Below, in pieces: positions 14,699 through 25,800 of a stretch of 35,867 nucleotides of DNA. Position numbers and translations under genes: made by a program. Below the pieces are notes generated by a model. That model made no database searches, was not told the DNA's origin, and worked only from the letters and a program-made list of their open reading frames with translations. The stretch is from Deltaproteobacteria bacterium (lineage in GTDB: Bacteria; Myxococcota_A; Polyangia; JAAYKL01). Location of the stretch: positions 1 to 35,867 of the forward strand of contig JAFGXQ010000001.1 in the NCBI GenBank assembly GCA_016936575.1, in the 5' to 3' direction. Each line of letters opens with the position of its first letter. Within the stretch, counting starts at the first letter, position 1.

Positions 14699-16561
14699 TT
14701 ATTCTTTTTCCAAGTGAACAACTATTTCAGTCATTTTTCCAGCACTTACAGATACCAGTTTTTCGATAGGATGGTAACCCTTGGCACTCAACAAAATACG
14801 AAATTGTGCATTTGGGCCCTTTTTGATGTCCAGCTCCATGGGCAGATTGGTTTTGCCAAGGGAGCGACCGTTGACCGCGACATCCGTATCCACATTGCTT
14901 CGAACCAGAAGCCGCGCGGGTTTCCACTGCAGACGGGCCGCAACGGTGTATGGTTTTTCAGACGGTACAAGGTTGATGGTTTGCGTCATCGGTTCCAGGC
15001 GATTGTCGATGGGCACGTATTTTATCACATGGGTTCCCACGGGTAGTTCCCGCTCCCGATCAGTGGCTTTAAAAGTGAACTTCTTGGTGTCATCAATCAC
15101 GACATCCACACTCATCGGCTGTGGGTTGAAAATCACTTTACGACTGGACGGTTCCGCCTCGGGTTTGATTTTGGCTTTTCTTTTTTTTTCTTCATCCGCG
15201 GCGAGTACAAATTTTTCAGGGCTGTTTTCGGTGTCTTCGGAGTCTTTTTGAATGATGATCACTTTTTTCGCCGCACCGGTATCCTCAGATTGGGTCGTAT
15301 CGGTCTCCGCAGAATCATTGGACTCCAACAGGGTTTCCACCTCCAGACCGGGGCCGGTCGGGTCCTTGATTGCATCGTCGGCTTGTACCTGACTGCTTTG
15401 ACTATAGCGATAAAAAATAAATGCCAGGGCCGCGGCAAGAAGAATGACGGCAATCGCGCTGAATCCGCCGATTCGTTCCAATGTACGACGCAGTTGTCGC
15501 CGCTTGGAAAGCACATTGACCGCGCTGAGGGCAATTTCATTCGTTGGTTCGATGGCCAATACCCGATTCAGATGGTTCATCGCTTCGGGCAATTGGCGGT
15601 TTTTTTGTGCTGCCTTGCCGATCATCAGGGTTTTTTCCACGATGTTCGGTGTTTTTTCCTCTTCCCATTCGGAGGGGTTTTTCAGAAATGCCAGCTGCTC
15701 GTTGTCCCAATCCGCAATACCCACCTGACTGAGAATGGTTTCGATTTCTTCGATGGCTTCCTGGGCGGTTTGATATCGGCGATCGGGTTGCGCCTGAAGG
15801 CATTTCACGATGACAGATGCAACCGGGTGTCCTACGGAAGGATTCAGACTCAGCGGATGATCGTAGTAGCCTTCCACCACTCGTTTAATGATCTGGTGGG
15901 GATTGTTTCCAACAAAAGGGGTGCTACCCACCGCCATCTCATACAGAATGGTCCCCACCGAAAAAATGTCGGCGCGAAAATCTACAGAGGGGCTTTCAAT
16001 GTGCTCAGGCGACATGTATGTGGGAGAGCCGAGTATCTGTCCGGTCGCAGTCATCTGTCCGATTCCGGCCAACGATGCGATGCCGAAGTCCGACAACTGA
16101 ATTTTTCCATCGTTGCTGATAAGGATGTTTTCCGGTTTTACATCGCGATGAATAATGCATTCGGCGTGGGCCATTTTCAGCGCGACAAAAATTTGTCTTC
16201 CGATGAGTAATGCGCCTTCGGCAATGATGGGTTGAGAATCGCGTTGGTTGAGAAAATCGCGCAACGTGTACCCTTCAACTAGTTCCATTACAATATATAC
16301 CTCACCGGACTCCGATTCGGCGTAATCGTAAATTTCCACAATGGAATGATGGTGAAGCTTGGCCACGGATCGGGCTTCGCGTTCAAATCGCTCTCTTGCT
16401 TCCTGATGACTGATGAGGTGAGGGTGAAGAACTTTTACGGCCACGTTGCGCCTGAGGGAGGAATCGTACCCCCGAAAAACGGTCGCCATGCCGCCGCGCC
16501 CGATTTCCTCGTGAAGTTCGTACCGCCCGAGCCGTTTTATGTTCGTTTTTTTTTTTGCCAT
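14699..16561 (-). CDS. Transmembrane Ser/Thr protein kinase with PEGA-type C-terminal domain
   Basis: 620 residues. The kinase domain is complete: GRGGMA loop (from 21), Lys43, HRDVKPEN (His138, Asp140), DFG (Asp158), SPTYMSPEH activation segment and the RADIFSVGTILYEM helix. Unlike the first kinase in this window it keeps the catalytic-loop Lys. After the kinase comes a TPR-like pair of helices (KAAQKNRQLPEAMNHLNRVLAIEP), a basic stretch, one membrane helix at about 364-385, an acidic linker, and a C-terminal PEGA-like domain (RLLVRSNVDTDVAVNGRSLG, LSAKGYHPIEKLVSV). PEGA domains are thought to bind surface or wall components. It is the first gene of the minus-strand cluster and divergent from the giant TPR gene. 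Codons 2-6 contain an 11-A run. Confidence 0.93.
   Translation of the reverse strand: MAKKKTNIKRLGRYELHEEIGRGGMATVFRGYDSSLRRNVAVKVLHPHLISHQEARERFEREARSVAKLHHHSIVEIYDYAESESGEVYIVMELVEGYTLRDFLNQRDSQPIIAEGALLIGRQIFVALKMAHAECIIHRDVKPENILISNDGKIQLSDFGIASLAGIGQMTATGQILGSPTYMSPEHIESPSVDFRADIFSVGTILYEMAVGSTPFVGNNPHQIIKRVVEGYYDHPLSLNPSVGHPVASVIVKCLQAQPDRRYQTAQEAIEEIETILSQVGIADWDNEQLAFLKNPSEWEEEKTPNIVEKTLMIGKAAQKNRQLPEAMNHLNRVLAIEPTNEIALSAVNVLSKRRQLRRTLERIGGFSAIAVILLAAALAFIFYRYSQSSQVQADDAIKDPTGPGLEVETLLESNDSAETDTTQSEDTGAAKKVIIIQKDSEDTENSPEKFVLAADEEKKRKAKIKPEAEPSSRKVIFNPQPMSVDVVIDDTKKFTFKATDRERELPVGTHVIKYVPIDNRLEPMTQTINLVPSEKPYTVAARLQWKPARLLVRSNVDTDVAVNGRSLGKTNLPMELDIKKGPNAQFRILLSAKGYHPIEKLVSVSAGKMTEIVVHLEKE
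16546..16556 (-). repeat. A11 homopolymer in the first codons of the kinase
   Basis: Eleven T on the plus strand, read as eleven A in ATG-GCA-AAA-AAA-AAA-ACG of the kinase. A second ATG at 16565, four bases upstream and in another frame, would read into the same tract. Runs this long are prone to polymerase slippage. Confidence 0.95.
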
Positions 16562-16588
16562 TCATGCAACCAAAAATTTTCGTGGCAG

Positions 16589-16617
16589 ACTATATATGTT
16601 CCGGTCGCTCGCGGCAA
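16589..16617 (-). promoter_or_regulatory. Predicted promoter of the kinase operon
   Basis: On the minus strand: TTGCCG (16617-16612), 17-bp spacer, TATAGT (16594-16589). Transcription would begin near 16582, giving a leader of about 20 bases before ATG 16561. No Shine-Dalgarno is seen in that leader. Confidence 0.6.
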
Positions 16618-16675
16618 TCGGTTTTCGATAAGGTCTATGCAACGCACTGTGAGTCTGTTCAGTTTCGCTATACAA

Positions 16676-16706
16676 ATTACAGGTGTTGCCTTTTTAAATA
16701 TATACT
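16676..16706 (+). promoter_or_regulatory. Possible promoter for the giant TPR gene
   Basis: ATTACA at 16676-16681 and TATACT at 16701-16706 with a 19-bp spacer, which is longer than ideal. It would give a leader of about 140 bases. It lies in the 291-bp divergent region between the kinase operon and the TPR gene; no better plus-strand promoter was found there. Confidence 0.3.
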
Positions 16707-16852
16707 TCTAGACTGTTCCGAATTAGTATTGATTTTTGGTTTCCGGCGCACAAGGGCAAATACAAAACGGTCGGTAATCAGTTTCCGTTTTTGTAAACCG
16801 TATTAACCCCGTCGTTTTTGACGCGGCGATTGATAAGGTAAGGGCAAGGCAT

Positions 16853-19800
16853 ATGAAAGAACGCATTAAGTCGCTCGTTACTTCACTCGAACACGACCCC
16901 AAGAACACAGACATACTTGCAGAATTGGAGGAGATTGTCACCGGCGAGGAGTTGCCGGAGAATCTGGACGAAATCGCTGCAGAATTCCGTGACGGGGTGC
17001 AACGACTCATGTCGGCCGGACGGTTTGAAACCGCCAGCAGCATCCTGGAGATCCAGACGGTTCTGGCCGCCAGTGAAGAAGAGGAAGCGTCCCTGTTGCT
17101 GCAACAGGCGAAGATTCTTGATGAAGAAATGTTCGAGCAGGAACAGGCATTGGCAAAATTGGAGCGCGTCGCGGCGATTTTAACCGATGACGAAGACGTG
17201 CAGGAAAAAGTGACCCTCATTCGTGCGGAGCGTTCCCGGTATTCCGAAATCGTGGCCACCTTCAAGGAGCAGGCGGAGGCGGCAACCGATTCGTCGCTGA
17301 AAGCACATATGCTGTACAGCGCGGCGGAGCGGCTGTACAAAAACGAAAAAGACAGCGACGAAATCATGCCGCTGCTGAACGGCGCGATTGAAGAAGATCC
17401 CACTCACCAGAAAGCGGCTCGGTTGCTGGAGCGCATCTACGAAACCAGTGAAGATTGGCGGGCGCTTGGCGAGTTGTACCTTTCATTAGCCAAGAAGCGA
17501 AAAGGGAAAAACGAACGATTGCAGATGTACCTCGCTGCGGGATACACCTTTGCGCACCGGCTAGACGACAAAGAAGAGGCGGTTCGCTGTTTTGCCGAAG
17601 TGCTCGACTACCAGCCGGGGCAGAAGACGGCGTTGCAGTTTTTAGTCAAGTATTATGAAGAGCGCGAGGATTGGGATCACCTGGTTGCCGTATATGAAGA
17701 TACGCTTCATGGAAAGCTTGAACCCGAAGATGAAATCGCCGCCTGTATGCAGGTGGGCATGGTGCACTGGCGGTTCCGCGAAGACATGGCATCGGCGGAG
17801 CAGTATTTCAAACGGCTTGCCCGTCTAGCGCCGGCCCATCCCGGTATGCTCGATTTTTATCGGCAGTATGCAGAAGAAACAGAGAGCACCGCGACTCTGC
17901 TGAAGGTTCTTGAAAATGCGTTGCGTGTTGCCGAGTCAAAAGAGCAGAAAGAAAAACTCACCCGCGAAGTGGCTCAATTGTCTGAAGACGCCGGAAATGT
18001 GGAGAAGGCGATTGACGCCTGGAAGAAGGTATTGCGCAAAGAGCCCGAAAACAACGAGGCGCAGGAGCAACTGAAAACGCTGTATCGTCAGTCCGGAAAA
18101 TGGAACAACCTGATTGATATTCTGAAATCCGAGCTGGAAGAAATCGATGACAGTGAAGTCGATGAGAAGATTGCCAAGTACGAGGAGATGGCTGCAATTT
18201 ATCAGGATGAGCTGTCGCTGGAGATGATGGTCATTAAAGTGTACCATTCCATTTTGGAACTGGCGCCCGATCGCATTAGTGCCCTTGAGAGTTTGATGGC
18301 CGCATATAAAACCGCAGGACGCTGGAACGATTTAATTAAAATTTTGACCAAGCGAGTCGAGGTGGCATCCGATGACGATGAGCGAATTCGCTTCCTGAAT
18401 CAGATTGCCGAATTATGGGTCGGGCAGTTCAATAATTTCAATAAAGCCGTTGAGCCGCTGGAACGCATTCTCGATATTGATCCGGAAAACGCGCAGGCGA
18501 TATCTACGCTAAAGGACATTTACGAGAAGCGGCGTTCTTGGAAACCGTTGATGGGGCTGCTTGAAAAGGAATTGAGTCTGACAGAGGAAGATGATGTCAA
18601 AGCCCGCATACTTCGCGAAATGGCCGAAACGGCGCAAGATAAATTGAATGATCACGATGCGGCGATTGAGCTGTGGTGGAAGGTGTATGAAACCGGCGAA
18701 GACCAGGCGGCGGTGCTTTCCACACTCGAGAAATTGACCGAACGAAAGAAAGATTGGGACGGTGTTGCGCGGGTGCTCGATATTCGTATTGAAGCCTCAG
18801 AAGATGACGATGAAAAGATTTCGTTGTTGACCAAATTGGGAACCGTGCACAAAGATCGGTCGAAGGAGCCGGCGGCGGCGGCGGAAGCTTGGAAAAAGCT
18901 GCTGGAAATAGATCCCAAAAATCCGAAGGCCCTGCGTTCATTGAAAGAGGCGTATCAGGAAGCCGAGGATTGGAATGCGCTGGAGGAATTGTTCAGTGAA
19001 GCCGGTGATTTTGAAACGCTGGTCGAGGTCTTCGGCATCGCGGCCGACCGCACCAAGGATCGCGACACCAAAATACAGCTGTCATTCCGTTGTGCTGAAA
19101 TTTACGACGACCAGATTGGACAGCCCGATCGCGCAGTGCGTCACTATGAACGCGTGCTCTCGGTGGATGAAAAAAATATTCGCGCAGCGACCGCGTTGAT
19201 TCCCATTTATCGCAGAGCCGAAAAATGGAGTCGGTTGTTGGGGGTTTTAGAACTCACGCTTGAAAGCATCGACGACAAGGACGAGCGCGTGTTGCGTATT
19301 GATGAATTGCGTGAACTGTCGGCAACCAAGGTGAACAACCGGGAGCTGGCGTTCAAGTGGGCGGTGCGTGCGTTTGAGGAAATGCCCAACGATAATTCGA
19401 TTCGGGAAACCCTGGAGGCGGCGGCGGAGCAGGCCCACGCGTTCGAGCGATTGGTCGAAATATACAAAAAGAACATCGATCATTTCAAGGGCAAGGCGCG
19501 AGTGAATATGGAAAAACACATCGCCTCGCTGTCACTTGACAAACTGGGCGACGTGGATGATGCGATTGAACAGTACAACTCGGTTCTGAATGATAATCCC
19601 AAAGATGAGAACGCGCTGCTTGCGCTGGATTCCATTTATCGTTCAACGGGTAAGTGGACTGAGCTCGAAAAGGTTTTCGAGGCGCGGATTGAAAATGCCG
19701 ATGATGATGAGGACCGTCGAAATCTGATCATGGAAATGGCTCAAATGCACGAAGAAGCCATGGACGATTCTATTCGTGCCGCTGCGAAATATCGAAGTGT

Positions 19801-22800
19801 GCTCGAAATTGATGCGGGGGATTCCGAAGCGCTTGAGGCGCTGGAACGTATCTTCCAGGATTCAGAGCGATTTAGTGACCTGGCAGAAATTCTGGAATCA
19901 CAAAAGCAGATGCTTACCCCGGGTGACGACCAGTGGCGCGAGAAAGCGTTTCAATTGGCAGCGGTATCGGCGCAGCATCTGGACGAAAAGGGCAGGGCAG
20001 TCAGTATCTATCAGGAGATTCTCGCCACGTCGCCTCAGGATGCCGAAGCAATCAGCGCACTCGATGTGTTCCTGCGCGATCCGGCGCATCAGTATGCGGT
20101 AGCGCAAATTCTCGAACCTCATCTGGTGGAAATGGAAGACTGGAAGCGACTGGCCTGGGCCCTGTCTATTTTAATCGAAAACACCAGGGAGCTGTTTGAA
20201 CGGGTTGCGCTCAATATTCGCCTCGCCGATATTTACGCCCAGAAACTCGACGATGAGCGGTTGGCGTTCGAGACCATTTGCGCGGCGATGGCAGAAGAGC
20301 CGAACGACATGGTGCTGTGGGATAAACTCACCACCTTCGGAACTCATCTAGGTGTGTTTGAGGAGTTGGGCCAGCGGCTGCAGGAAGCTTTTGACAGCGA
20401 CAATATCGAGGATGATATCAAGCTGAAACTGGCGCAGAAGCTTGCGTTGTTCTATGACGAGGAGCTGGGAAAACCCGAAGTGGCGGAAAGATTCCACAAG
20501 TTGATACTGGCGGAAATTCCCGATTCAGTGGAGTCGTTCAACGCCCTGGAGCAGTTCTATACCTCAATGGAAAAATGGGACATGCTGCTCGAGCTGTATC
20601 ATACCGCCAAAGACAACGATTCATACACCGGTGGTCATCTGGAACTGCTGGTGAAAATCTGTTTTGTTGTTTATGAGGTGCAGCACGATGTGGCTGCATC
20701 CATTCGCGCCTATAACGATGTGCTTGAAGAGGACCCAGAAAACGAGGATGCATTCTTTGCGCTCATCAGTTTGTATGAGGAGTCGGAACGCTGGGATGAT
20801 CTGACCGGCATTCTGACCCGTCAATTGGAAACAGCGACCGAAACCACGGCTGTCGGTATCAAGTATCGAATCGGAGAAATAGCCGAACAGAAGCTGCAAA
20901 ACTATGAAGACGCCATTGTTTACTACGAGCAGGTGATTGAGGCCGATCCGGAAAATATGAAAACGCAGAAAGCGTTGGAGCGCATGCTTGAAATTAAATC
21001 AATGAAGCTTCGCGCGGCTAAGTTGCTTTCGGTGAACTACGAACATCAGGGCGCGGCCGGCCCCTTGGCCAATGTGCTGATGATTATGTTGGAAGACAAA
21101 GATCTCGATGCTGCGGAGAAGGTGGATATTCTTCTGAAGGTGGCCAACATTCGGGAACGTCGTTTGGGCGATGAGCAGGGTGCATTTGATGCACTCGGTG
21201 CGGCGCTGAAGGCCGAACCCGATAACAACAGCGTGTTTGGCGAATTGTCGCGGTTGGCGGTGGAACAGAATTTCAATGAACAATTTTGCGACCTGCTGAA
21301 TGACGTGGTGAAGAAAATCGACGATGATTTGCTGATACCCAAGTTCATGCTTGCGGTGGCGGAAACCTACGATGAACGAATCGGCGATCTCGGAAAAGCG
21401 CAGCAGGCATACATGCGACTGCTCGACTATGACCCGGAAAGCCTGGATACTGCCATACCGTCGATTGATGCGTTGGATCGCATTTATTCCGGTGAGCAGA
21501 ATATCGAGGAGCTGCTGACCATATTGCGAACAAAGGTTGATTTGCTCAGCTCTCCGGAGGAGCAAAAAGAAGTGCTTCACCGTATGGCCGGTCTTGAAGA
21601 AACGATGCAGGACAACGCGGCAAACGCGATTGATTTGTTCAAGGAAATTCTTGAAATCGACGATACTGACATTCAGGCCATGAGCGGTCTGGAGCGGTTG
21701 TATACGCTGGAGGAGAATTGGACGCAGCTGATTTCTGTGCTGCAGAATCGCGCAATGTACGAAAACGATGTGGATCGACGTCGCGATTTACTGTTGCGGG
21801 TCGCCGGTCTGTTTGAGGAGAAACTTGAAAAACTGGGTGAAGCCATCGACGCATACACCCAGGCCAATGACGAAACCGGTGCTCATTTGACCTCACTGGC
21901 GGCGCTGGAAAAATTGTATACAAAGACCGAACGATGGAGCGATTTATTCGATAGTTATCAGTTACAGCTTCCGCTGGTGGACGATGACGCCGAGAAGGCG
22001 GACTTGTATTATAAAATCGGTTATGTTCTTGAAGATCATTTGAACGAGCCCGAGGATGCGGTGGTTCAATTCGGAATGGCGCTCGAAATTGATCCGCGTC
22101 ATGTGGATACCCGTCTGGGGCTGGAGCGATTGCTCGAAACATCGGCGAAATCCGCGGCGATTGATTTGCTTAAACCGATTGCCGAAGCGGAAGGAAACCA
22201 CGTTCAGCTGGTGAAATATCTGATCATTCAGGCGGATTTGGCAGATGACCCGCAGGAAAAATCCGAATTGTTCGCAAGAGCGGCCGAGATTTCGGAAGTT
22301 GGATTGGACGACACGAATCAGGCGTTTGAGTTTTATTGCAAGGCAGTTCGTCATGGATCCGCCAACGCTGAATTGAATGAATTGCTCGACAATGTGGAAC
22401 GCCTCATGGACATGGTCGGCGGTCAGAAACAGGTCGCTACGCTGTACGCAGAGGTCGCGCCCGATGTTCTGGACGGGGATTTACAGGTTCGATGCTATCT
22501 GCAGGTAGCCGAGCTTTCCTATCGGCAGCTCGACGACGTAAGTACTGCGCGTGAGTACTATCTGAAAATAATGGACGCCAACGCAGAGAACGAAGAAGCG
22601 ATGAATGCGTTGGAAGAGATTTACCGAGCCAGCGAAGAGTATCTGGAATTGTTCGAGATTTATCGGCAGAAGGTTCAGAACGTTTTCGACGATGATTTGC
22701 GCAAAGATATTTTGTTCAAACAAGCGCAGGTATGTGAAGATAAGCTCGACGATATTTCCGGCGCCGTGCAAACCTACGAGAGTATCCTTGAAATTGACCA

Positions 22801-25800
22801 GACCAACGCTGAAGCCATCGCTTCCTTGGAACGGCTGTATCCGCAGGAAGATCGATGGAACGATTTGGTGGAGCTGCTTGAAAACAGACGTTCGAACGAA
22901 CCGCAAAACAGTGTGGAACTGGCATGTCGTTTGGGTCAGCTGATTCATGACAAGCTCGGCGATGAAGATCATGCATTTGATGTGTTCCGTGAAGCATTGA
23001 CCGAAAACCCGGAGCACGGTCAAAGCATCGCGTTGCTTGAATCGTATATGCAGGATGAAGATCAGCGCGGCCGCGTGGCTGAGTTGTTGGAACCGGTGTA
23101 CTCCCATCAGGGGAATTGGGAGAAATTGGCCGAAGTACTCGATGCGCGTTTGGAGACCTGTGACGACACGATTGAGCGCAAGGAGTTGCTGCAGCGCATC
23201 GGTACGGTGTACGAGGAGCAGTTGGGCAATCTGGAAAAAGCCTTTGATACTTTTGCAAGGTTGTTTAAAGAAGAGCCCGAAGACAACGCTTCGAAGGAAC
23301 TACTCACCCGATTGGCCGGTGTACTTGAAAACTGGGACAAGCTGGCTGAAGTGTTGGCCGAAGTGCTCGACGATGTGGTGGGTGACACGCCCGAAACCGC
23401 AGAGCTGGCATTTCTGCTCGGCGGGTTGTACGAAAACAGATTGTCTGAGCCGGCCAAAGCCAAAGACGCGTATAAACGCGTGATGGCGTTTGACCCTGAT
23501 GACGCGCGGGCGTTTGATGCGGTGGAGCGAGTGCTGCTGGCGATTCAGGATTGGGAAGAGTTGCTGTTACTGTACCGTACCGCTTCCGAGGCTGCGGTCG
23601 ATATGGATCAACAGAAGGCCTTCCTGTTTAAAATGGCCGAAATTCACGAGAACGCTCTTAACGATAAAGACGCGGCAATAGACATTTTCCGCGAAGTATT
23701 GGAAATTGACGACCAGGACGAGCGCACCATCGACGCCCTGGATCGGTTGTACTACCAGACGGAACGGTTCGGTGATCTGGCCGACCATTTCCGAAATCAG
23801 ATTGACTTGGCGTCCGGTACCGGTCAACGTAACGCATTGCGTCGGGAACTGGCAAAAATTCAGGAAGAGAATATCGGTGATTTGAACGCGGCGGTGGATT
23901 TGTATGAAGAAGCGATTTCTGAGGCGGAGGGCGATAGAGGGTCGGTATCTCATTTGGAACGGTTGATTCTGAACGAAGATTTGCGTGAGCGGATTGCCGA
24001 TATTCTGGAGCCGGTATACAGGGAAACAGATGAATGGAAAAAGCTGGTGGTGATTCTGCAGACCCAGGAAGGATACCTGGATTCCCCAGGAGAGCGCGTG
24101 GAAAAACTGCGAGAGATAGCGATGCTGCACGAGACGCGTGGTCAGAATTATCTGCTCGCGTTTGAAGCGTTGTCGAGGGCGTTTGTTGCCGATCCGCAGG
24201 ACCGTATGGCATATGATGACATGTGTCGTCTGGTGGAGGGAATCGAGAACTACGAGGATTTCGCAGCGGGTGTGGCGGAAGCAGTAGATGAAGTATACGA
24301 CTTGGATTTCAAGAAAGATCTGTTGTTGCGTTTGGGTGCCACGTACGATCTTCGACTCGATATGCCGCGAAAGGCTATCGATGCGTTTACGCAGGTGCTT
24401 GAAATTGACGAAACCGACATGGAAGCGCTTAATGCGCTGGAGGGGTTGTACAATCTGGTCGGAGATTGGGATGCATTGGTTACTACGTTGGGTAAAAAAG
24501 CGGACCAGGCCGCAGACCCGGAGAGCCAGTGCGATTTGCTGCGGGCCAAAGGTGCCATTCAGGAGGATTTGATTGCAGATTTGGATGCCGCCATCGATAC
24601 GTATGTGGCGGCCCTGGATGCCAACCCTGCGTCTCTCGATTCGATTCTGGCGCTTGAGCGGTTGTACGAAAGCAAGAGTAAGTGGGCGGAGTTGGTAGAT
24701 ATCAAGCGGCAGCATTTGGAGATGACCGTTGAGGTGGATGCGCGCAAGGAAATCGCGTCAGTGATTGCTCAATTGTATGAGAATAAATTGAACGACGCAT
24801 TCGAAGCCATCAACGCATGGCGGATGGTACTCGATGATAATCCACAAGATATCGAAGCGATTTTGGCGCTCGATCGGTTGTACGCCAAAGAAGGCAATTT
24901 TGCGGATCTGCTCGACAATCTGCGGTTGCAGAAAGAGCTGGCCAATGACCAGGCGGCATGGGTTGATCTCACGCTGCGGATTGGTGATTTGCAGCGCACC
25001 GAGATGAGCGATTTGGAAGGTGCGATTGATAGTTACCGCGATGTACTGGCACAGCAGCCGACGCACGCTGAGGCGATTGCCCGGTTGGAAGAGTTGGCCA
25101 GAGATGAAAGTGTTCGGATGATTGCGATTGAGGTGCTGGAGCCGCTGCATGAGGATGCAGGCCGCTACGACAAACTCGTGGCTATCAATGAATTGAAACT
25201 TGAAGTGTTGGACGACCCGCAGGATCGATTGCAGACATTATTGGGTATGGCCGAACTGCACATGTCAGGTCGGTCGGTTCCCAAAGATGCGTTTGACACA
25301 TATGTGCGCGCATTGAAAGAGGAGCCCAGTCGGTTGGACACTGTATTGCGTTTGGAACAGATTGCACAGGCGGAGGACATGTACAAGCAGTTGGCAGAGG
25401 TTTACGAATCAGTCGCTGCAGATGTATATGAGCCGGAAGCGGAAAAAGCCATCTTAATGAAACTCGGTGAAATTAAAGAGGTTCAGATGGGTGATCGTCT
25501 GGGCGCAATTGATGCGTATCGCCGTGTTTTCGACAATGGCGACACATCGGTAGAGGTGTTGTCGGCGCTGGACAGACTGTATGAACGCGAAGAGAAATGG
25601 ACCGAGTTGGATGAAATACTGGAGCAGGAGATTCAGAATGCCGCCGATATGGATGACATCAATCGTCTGAAACTGCGACAGGGGATGATTAAAGAAGACA
25701 AGTTCGAAGATCACGCCGGTGCGATTTCAGTTTATCGCGATGTGGTCGAAGCATCTGCACAGAACGATGAAGCGATTCATGCCCTTGAAAAAATGCTGAA

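Noticed and set aside
15248..16210. 320-codon open frame antisense to the second kinase
   Set aside because: It lies wholly opposite a gene with all kinase motifs, and its translation shows no family features or ribosome site.
23567..24715. 382-codon open frame antisense to the giant TPR gene, and several similar ones
   Set aside because: These arise from the codon bias of the TPR repeats; their translations echo the repeat period and contain no domain.
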